Below are positions 56,886-64,000 of a stretch of 64,000 bases of DNA, piece by piece. Origin of the DNA: Hysterium pulicare CBS 123377 (taxonomy: Eukaryota > Ascomycota > Dothideomycetes > Hysteriales > Hysteriaceae); the NCBI GenBank assembly GCA_000467715.1, contig AJFK01000724.1, positions 62,001 through 126,000 of the forward strand. Reading direction: 5' to 3'. The notes under the pieces are model-generated. The model did no database searches and was not told the origin of the DNA. It saw only the letters and a program-made list of their open reading frames with translations. The stretch's first letter is position 1, and the number at the start of each line of letters is the position of its first letter. A program made the translations under genes and the position numbers.

Positions 56886-57946
56886 TCAAGTAGAGCATGG
56901 TTGGTTAGCGCGGTGAGGGAACGCATCTTGCGACGGATGAGCTTTGCGGATATGCCGTTGGAGGTTGTCATGTCGCGAAAAGGATTTCCCACATTGGACG
57001 ATTGGACAAGCTATGGATGATGTTTCCGCAGCTGATGGTTTGTGACGAGCTCTGATATGCCGTAATAGATCAGCTCTTAAACCAAAGGGCGGTCGCGAGC
57101 ATTGATCGCATTGGAAACGGCGATGATGCTTTCGATTGAAATGCTTGCTATATCATGAACACATTAGTATCGCCTCTCCACGTCAGAGCGAGTCACGGTG
57201 CTTACCTCAGCTCAAACTTCTTCTCGTAAACCTCATTGCATTCAGCACACGAGTATGTCCGAGAGGAGGCTCTGCCATAAGATGAGCCTGGTGACGTGCT
57301 TAAAGTGCTAGTGTTGCTAGTGTTGCTAGAAGCACCACGGCTCACGTCGAGTTCAGATGGGTTGGCTGGCAGAGAGTTGGCTGCATTTTCGGGACAACGT
57401 AATGAGGAAGTCGAAGTTGGAGATGGATCGTTCGCGTTTCCCTCTACGGAGGGCGACTTTGAATGCGGCGGGATAGACCATTGATGGCTGTGAGGTGGAG
57501 AGATACTGTTGTAAGGGATACCAGGTTCATGAGCTCTATCAGATCCTAGCTCATGTTCGGAAGACGGTGGTTGGATTGCATTTTCAGCGGCATAAAGGTA
57601 CGGAAGCCAAATAATGGGGTTCAGATCAATTTCGACCTCCCATGGGTCGACATATCCAGAGAGTTGATTGCTAGAATTGTTGTCCAAACGATGGTCCTGA
57701 CGGTCGCTCGAAATTGGGGTTGCGCGGAGACGATACGCCTTCGCGCTGGGGCTTTTCTGCTAAGATAATCGATGATGAAGTTTGAAAGGAAGTGCTGCAA
57801 AGTTTCTCCCTTCACCAAGCGCCACAGGGGCGTGGTTACGGGGAGATACTCCGGGGGGTGGAGTAGTGGTCCAAAGATTCGTGAAAGAGGGTGACGAAAG
57901 CTGATATTTCAATCATTTACGAAAGTCTTACAGGATTCGGAGGCAT
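56886..57946 (-). CDS. three-finger C2H2 zinc-finger protein, copy B
   Basis: Exons 56886-57147 and 57206-57759 are well supported (58-nt intron, GTAAGC...TATAG). A short first exon 57932-57946 (MPPNP, then a GTAAGA donor) is in phase 0 and shares its CCACGGNATGCC context with copy A. About 276 residues. An N-terminal segment EIDLNPIIWLPYL and a Ser/Pro-rich middle precede three fingers: CAECNEVYEKKFELRKHFNR with its final KH, CDQCSRPPFGLRADLLRH, and CPIVQCGKSFSRHDNLQRHI. Spacing and the intron inside the first finger equal copy A, so the two are tandem duplicates. The second finger has lost the two-residue insert seen in copy A. It is probably nuclear; targets are unknown. Confidence 0.72.
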
Positions 57947-59885
57947 GCCGTGGGGGCTTAACTGCGTCAGCTTTCTGCAGCCACAATACTTCCCAGCCGA
58001 CAACCGGTGAAGGCTGTGACCAATCAAAATTGGACCGTCTGCATAGCCTCGTAGCTTTCCGGAATTGATTGAAGGCTACAGTCAATCAGCTAACAAGCGT
58101 ACAGAACTTGTGCTCCTTTGGTATTTTCTAGGTCTTTCTAGCACAGATCACGTCTTACAATATGCGGCCGAACATCCAACATTGAACAATCGTCTGAGCC
58201 TTAAAAACGAAAGCTAGAATGCAGCATGCGGCATGCCTCTGCTCATAACACGTGGTGGCCATTAGGGATCGTCCCCTAAACTCAGGTGGTTTACGGCTAC
58301 TATTCGAATCAGTTAAAGCCTCTGCTGCCAAACCCATCTAGTCTTTGTTAGACTCTACATAGATAAAACCTAGATGTGAATCTTTTTCCTACCTATGGAA
58401 GTAAGTGTAGCAAGAGGAGAGCTATGTTGCCACGTTAGCGGTAGCAAAAGCACTTTATACTCAAGGTAAAGTCCAAGCCGACTATGTGAAAGAGGGGAAC
58501 GGGATATAGCAACATTATGGGAGGGTCCGAAAAGTAAAACTTCCACCTTCCAGTAAGCCTATGCGCCCAAAGGCCAATAGCTGTACGCGCACGGATAGGG
58601 TATAGATAGATGAGATCTCGGGCGCATGGCATTGCATGCCGCAGACAGCGCCTATGACTGCCTGTCCACGTAAATTGGCATACTATTCTAAAACGTGAAA
58701 CTGAATCTCGAAGAGAAAATATGCGAAATCTAGCCAACGAGCAACGTCACATCCTCGTCTTCTCAGCGAAACCTCGACGCGTCTAGCTTGCCAAACTTTC
58801 CAACTCTTGTATTCCACATCTTGCCAACCCCACGGCCCAAAAGGCGTGTGAGTGAGGTGATTCGAAAGAAGGTCGGAGCAAGAACAGTGTCTGTGAATTT
58901 AGCTTCTAGGGAGGTTGGGCCAAATTTCAGAGCGAAGTTGATGATGAGGACCCAATTTCTTGAGGCTTTCATGGGGTATCGCAGGATGCTGCGATGCTGC
59001 ATATGTCATCTAATCGCAGCCACAATTGAGCCTAAGGCTTACCGAGTGGAGCTTACAATCAGTCACAAGGCACTTGACAAGTAAGCCTTATGCGAGGACA
59101 CGCGATTGTATCAAATAAGAGAGGTAGCTCGAAGCCGGGTTGCCACTTAACAAATTAACCATGCACATAACAAAGTGACCATGCCACAACACAACCATCA
59201 AACACCAATGGAGTAGGAGCCCTATCGATTCAGCAAATCCCGTTGTTGCGGATGCGGGACAAGGCTCCGGGGGACAACTGCATGTTCCATAGCCAACCTA
59301 TACAAGAGCCAATTGGAGGCCGATAGATAATGTAGTGGCTGCTAGCGGACTGCTAGCGGACAGTGCCGAAGCGCTAACGGGATGCTCCATTGACCTACGC
59401 CTCGCCTCGTACTTCCCTCTGTGCTATAATAACAACAATGCAGGTGATGATTAAGTACGAAAAGGTATACGATGATAAGATACGGACTTACATGTGTGTC
59501 ATATTCAGTACTGCCAACACCCCCGAAGCTTCCGTTTGATAGATCTATGCATCCTAGCTGAAAAAATGTGAGCAGTGATGAAAGGTAACATGTCTGTCTT
59601 ACTGCCTAAGTCTGGGTAATCAATGCTAGAAGTAGCGATTTAAGTTAGCTCAGTAGGTATAGGTGTACACCGACCTTGCGACTTTAAGATGATCAGATCC
59701 ATCATCCGTCAGAGCCAGACCGAAAAATAACATCTATGATATCGAAACCCGGGCGGCTGTGCAGGAAGGCACGCCTCCACAGGACCCCTCTATAAGTCTT
59801 AAAACCCCGGGGCACCGTTAGTAAATTAGTTGCCCTTGCTAAAACTCACCTGGTATATCGTGTCAAAATTGTAAGACTCCTCACG
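57947..59885. other. intergenic, no gene seen
   Basis: About 1.9 kb with short frames on both strands (for example 58435-58737 and 58763-59002 antisense), none recognised. The corresponding gap in copy A is only 0.5 kb, so this stretch probably expanded after the duplication. A small TTAGGG...CCCTAA-like inverted word lies near 58263-58281. Confidence 0.4.
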
Positions 59886-60155
59886 ATGTCTTCGCCCATT
59901 ACCAACTCCACCTTCTCATTACCTTCGCCGATGAGCATCGCTTCTGGTGGATCCAAACTACAAACACTGATGTTCGACATCCTGACGGTCTCATTCGCCG
60001 CAGCATCTCTCCTAGTCGCATTTCTACACTTCAGGCACCAGAAACGGCATTTGCTTGGCGATCTCGAGAACGGTGATATAGAATCACCGCACCCAAACGT
60101 TGAAGACATACACCTGCGTAGGGGCTCCATGGTCAATACTTACTGCCAGTCCTAA
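59886..60155 (+). CDS. small single-pass membrane protein, copy B
   Basis: An 89-residue frame. A Ser/Pro-rich N-terminus is followed by one transmembrane helix (FDILTVSFAAASLLVAFLHF), a basic R-H-Q-K-R-H segment, and an acidic tail (GDIESPHPNVED). It is a clear paralog of the protein at 54623, but without that gene's intron. After two adjacent stops at 60153-60158 the same frame stays open for 90 more codons to 60431; no good splice pair joins it, so it is left out. The nearest gene is the divergent C2H2 copy B. Confidence 0.6.
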   Translation: MSSPITNSTFSLPSPMSIASGGSKLQTLMFDILTVSFAAASLLVAFLHFRHQKRHLLGDLENGDIESPHPNVEDIHLRRGSMVNTYCQS

Positions 60156-62008
60156 TAGTTGTTAGACAACTTGACACCTACACAACGAAACATCTCGGTA
60201 GAAACTCACACACTCGAAGGTCCCAATAATCCTCACCAGGGCAGCAACTATACGGCGGAGCATGGAGGACTCGCTTCTCAAGCTAGAAATGACGCATCGA
60301 GCAACCGAGTCACAGTTTCGAAGCAACTTGGCGACCGGACGAATACCATGTGTTCAGAACATCGTCCAAGGAAGGACCTCGAAAAAGACATGGCTTCCCA
60401 CACCACTGAGTTGGATGAAGCAAGCTCATAGCAAGAGGTTATGAATTGGGATAGAGAGGCACATTGCTGGAGGACGATAAAGCTCCGGACGATTGTGACG
60501 ATACCACTGAGGAAGTATGGAAGGGTTGATGAATGGATTGTGTGTGTGAGAGGAGACTGGAAATTAGAAAAGGAATATGGCTTTCTCGATAGATGCCAGA
60601 AAGGACTTTCTCATTACATGGAACCCACTTCAGCGACTCGCAAGTCGGTTTACGTGGCTGAATATCTTTAGTTCTTGTGTTACTCTCTGTAGAGTGAATA
60701 GTGTGGACGGGACCCACGGTCAGCAAACCAGCCGACCGATACTACTAATGTGACGGATCTCCGGTAAGATCCAGTGCTTTGTCTAGACAAGCCGAAGCAA
60801 AAGCTCAAGTAGGCCTACGCGGATTTGGCCGACACTTCGCTATGATCTCCAAGTCTCAGACGTGGAATGTGACACACGGAAACGCGCTGTAGAGCAACGC
60901 GGAGAAGCGCCGGTGCTACAGAAAAGTACATCTGCTGGCCTCACGGAGTACAGTACTGTAGACGCCGTATTCTGTCGTACTGGATATATTTATGGTGTTG
61001 GAAGAGGAGAAATTGTGTGGTGGTTATGGGTGGCCTTGTGGTCGGATGATCGGGTTGTGAATGGCTTCGTCGCGGAAATCCAGGCACGATTGGCAGCCGG
61101 CCACTCGCAGGAACAGGCTTAGCGGTTACTCCGTCCGTTGGCCTGAGGCTGTCGCGAAAGTGGTGAAGGTTGTTGATTGGCGTAGCGTCGGAGTCTGTGC
61201 CCCATTTCAAACTTCTCAAACGCGGAGGTCGTTCGGGGGCCTGGTCTCCCGCCGAATGGATGGGTTGGCCCGCAATCTGATCGCAAAAGGAGTCTCACGG
61301 CTGCATCTGCATCGCCGCTCTCACCATGCCTCTCAGCGGCCGCCATGTCAACAATAAACGCCCTGACTGCTGTTTCTTTGATTCTTTGTGACCTTTGACC
61401 ACTCGTTGCACTGTCGTTGCATTGTCTCGCGCCCGAGTCCCACCCTCTGCGCCGCCCGTCACTCATTAAGGCCACAATAGCCATTGAGCTCCTGCAGCAT
61501 TCATTCGACACCACTTCGAAAGAGCGACTTACCTCCGAAGATTTCTTACCAACATTGACTTACGACCGAGGATTTACAGCTGCCAGAGGCCCTTCTGCTG
61601 ACGACGCAGATTGGAGCATTGAGCGTGTCAAACAGTCTGCGCCCCAGGAATATACCTCAAATCATGCACATTCTCTAGCACTTCCGCACTCGACGTAAAC
61701 GTACATCTCACACACTCCCTTGTCACGCTTCAGCCTCTCCTTGGATATTCAACAAAACCCTACCCTGTCACTCTTTCACCACTTCAACTGCTGGTGGTAG
61801 ACAGCTGGACTGTTACCACAACCCAGCAAGACGACTCACCGCAATCGCGGTACTATTCGTGCGCGTCTGGACTTCGGATACGACAACGCGCATCTGTCAC
61901 TCTTTTACCTCGAACTAGGACGACGGAAATCAGCTGGGCTGGATTAGCCCCTCTCCCATAGCCGTTGACCGGATAAACCCACCTTAATAATACCAAACAA
62001 TATTCACA
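60156..62008. other. intergenic and probable long 5' leader of the channel gene
   Basis: No gene is supported. 60159-60431 is open in the same frame as copy B of the membrane protein. Overlapping frames between 60862 and 61698 are shadows of each other. 61700-62008 is C/T-rich and probably promoter and 5' leader. Confidence 0.4.
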
Positions 62009-64000
62009 ATGGGTTGTTGTGGAGATAGAGAGAAGGGACCGGTGTCTGAAGAGCAGAAATGGGACTATATTGTATGTGGAGATTCGTGCACTTAGCTGCA
62101 AATGCCGTCCTCGCCATACTTGTAAATGACTGACTGACCCACTCTCTCAGACCCTTTCAGACTTCAAGTCAACATCGTGCCTCGCTCCATTGTCGTACAT
62201 GTGGCTGTGGATTCTCGTCATAATCTCAGTTGCTGTCTATGTAGCCGACGCCTTTACTGCCGTCAATCTCCTTGCCTTCAACAAATGGTCCAGTGATGTC
62301 AAACCGCCAATTCCCTTCGACGTTACCAAATGGATCTTCGCCGTGTGCATCATCCTATCATATGTTCTTATTGCAATTGATTGGATCCGTGCATGGAGGG
62401 TGATCCGTTCGGGCGGTGTTGCTGAAAGCTACCTCGATCCTCTTGCGGTTATATTCCAGAGTATGCGTATGGGAAAGAATGGGCAAGGTTGGAGAAGATT
62501 CTTGGTCTTTGCTGAATTGACCAAAAGTAAGAAAGGCGTCGATTATGTCGCCCTTTTTGTCTACTTTCAATTCAAAGGTACGGAAGCACTCTGCAAGGAG
62601 AGCAACATATTTTGCTAACTTTGGTGCAGGCGCCCTCTTGATAATCCTTGCTGAAGGCCCTCGAATCGTCGTCAATGCTATAACTCTATGGGCTGTTATG
62701 CAGGCCAGCTTGATTCCCACTGGAAAAAATGCTCCAGATAAAGGTCATTCACCCATCCAACAGTTCTTTATCAACGTGGAAGTTCTGGCTCAACAAAACC
62801 GGCAAGAAACGATAGTCTACTTTACTATGTTGTTCTCCCTCGTTATTTGGGTTATAGCGGCTCTGTCACTACTCATCTCAGTCATTCTTTATGTCTTCTT
62901 CCTTTGGCACTATGTTCCGAGCGCCGATGGAACGTTGTCACAGTATTGCCGGCGAAAAATTGATGGTCGACTTGAGAGGATCGTGGGTAAGAAGGTTAAG
63001 AAGGCCTTGGAGAAACAAGACCAGAAGCGAAGGAAAGAAGAGCAGAGGGCGATCAAGAAAGGCGAGCTCACCAACGAGCCTCAACGAGTTCCAACTCTGC
63101 CTAATCTGTCGAGCGACGATGATGACAAGGGTTCAATCCACTCATTCCAAACGTCGACTACCATGCCCACTTTGCCTCCGTATTCATCCCAACCGCCTTC
63201 TCGAACGAATACTATGAGCACCACACGGACGGGCGCTTCCAGACAACCAACTCTACCATCCTTCCCAGGAGATCTCAAACGACCTCTACCATCACGCTCC
63301 GACACCCAGAGTTCCGCATATTCAAATGCAAGCTACGGCTCCAATGCTCCGCTCCTTAGCCAAGCGGGCAGCATGGGTTATTCAGAGCCAGGGCGAGAGT
63401 CTCCAATGCCGCCAATGCCATCCTTAGACCGCAATGCAGATTACTTTTCCGGCCCTGCATTGAATCGCAATATGAGCGGCAGTTCCCAAGCATCCCAAAA
63501 TCCCTACACTCCAATGTCCCAGGGAGGTCGTAGCTCACCTGGATCTCGGGGTCCAAATAATGGATATCCATCCCGCTTGAACACAGGCTATAATACTGAT
63601 GGTCGCTCCTCGCCCTCACCCCATTTAATCAGCCCCCTCTCCGCCAGCCATGATCCCTACCAAGGTCCACCATCACGAACGAACACCGGTGCTAGCTCGA
63701 ACAGGGCCCGCGCTCCTGGCCCTTCGCCTCTTGGCGATCCAACCTTTTCGCCCTACGACAGCCGGGCCCCAAATCAGGGACCAGCATATGAAATGTCTCC
63801 TGTGGAAATCTCGCCACTGGCTGCTCAGAATCAGAGCCAAGGTCAGGGTGCGTATGACGATATATTAGACGATTACGACCCATACCGTACCCCTTCGCCT
63901 GTCAACCGACCTCCGCCGAGTTTGATTCCTGGAAGCCAAACGCAAAGAAACAATTATATAGCTTATAATTCCGATGCCGCCCGCAGTGGTAGCGCTCCGC
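62009..64000 (+). CDS. KCH1: Kch1/Prm6-like fungal potassium channel (partial, runs off the window)
   Basis: Exons 62009-62071, 62151-62577 and 62630-beyond 64000. The start MGCCGDREKGPVSEEQKWDY is the conserved beginning of the KCH family. Hydrophobic segments LWILVIISVAVYVADAF and WIFAVCIILSYVLIAIDWI, then FLVFAELTKSKKGVDYVALF, ILAEGPRIVVNAITLWAVM and YFTMLFSLVIWVIAALSLL, fit the known four-or-more-pass layout. The Gly-2 and Cys-3/4 start would allow lipid modification. After the domain, a basic coiled coil (KKALEKQDQKRRKEEQRA) leads into a long Ser/Pro-rich cytoplasmic tail (over 300 residues in the window). In yeast, Kch1 gives low-affinity K+ entry needed for Ca2+ signalling in the pheromone response. 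The symbol is by analogy. Confidence 0.92.

Noticed and set aside
60862-61698. Several overlapping frames of 80-130 codons on both strands
   Set aside because: They shadow each other and show no domain, splice logic or conserved pattern; the stretch fits a promoter and leader region better.

Overview
The window looks like nuclear DNA of a filamentous ascomycete (Pezizomycotina; a leotiomycete would fit, but that is inference). Genes are compact and carry 48-66 nt GT-AG introns, often with a CTAAC-like branch site. Several families are typical of such fungi: HET, fungal rhodopsin-like membrane protein, DUF6594, DUF2235, DUF2433, and a Kch1-type potassium channel. No tRNA, rRNA, CRISPR or bacterial operon was seen.

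Layout. 0.5-3.1 kb: a tandem pair of paralogous coiled-coil genes, the first disturbed by a frame change. 4.1-11.6 kb: an F-box-like gene, a single-pass membrane protein, a J-like protein without HPD, and a six-exon CCCH zinc-finger gene. 11.9-13.8 kb: AT-rich DNA with three decayed copies of one repeat. 14.3-19.2 kb: a 2-oxoglutarate-oxygenase-like gene and a fungal rhodopsin-type receptor.

20.9-23.4 kb is a graveyard: a truncated pyruvate decarboxylase fragment lying between the ends of a small inverted-repeat transposon (MITE), and a frame-broken DUF6594 remnant, next to an intact HET-domain gene. 26.8-42.4 kb is core genome: MDR alcohol dehydrogenase, an RGG-rich protein, NPC1 sterol transporter, Kap123-like importin, and a DUF2433 phosphoesterase-like protein with an RGG tail.

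43.2-51.6 kb holds two related protein kinases in divergent orientation, the second with a MITE inside an intron, followed by a DUF2235 hydrolase. 52-60.2 kb is the most unusual part: a colinear, strongly diverged tandem duplication of a two-gene module (a three-finger C2H2 protein and, divergently, a roughly 90-residue single-pass membrane protein). Two near-perfect hairpins, two minisatellites and a spaced direct repeat lie within it. The window ends inside a Kch1-like potassium channel gene.

The genes do not form one pathway. The core genes serve housekeeping roles (sterol export from the vacuole, nuclear import, K+ uptake), while accessory tracts show duplication, decay and small-transposon activity. 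The best candidates for something undescribed are the C2H2/membrane-protein module and the MITE-flanked PDC fragment. Exon borders were read by eye from splice signals and family conservation; no alignment or transcript data were available.
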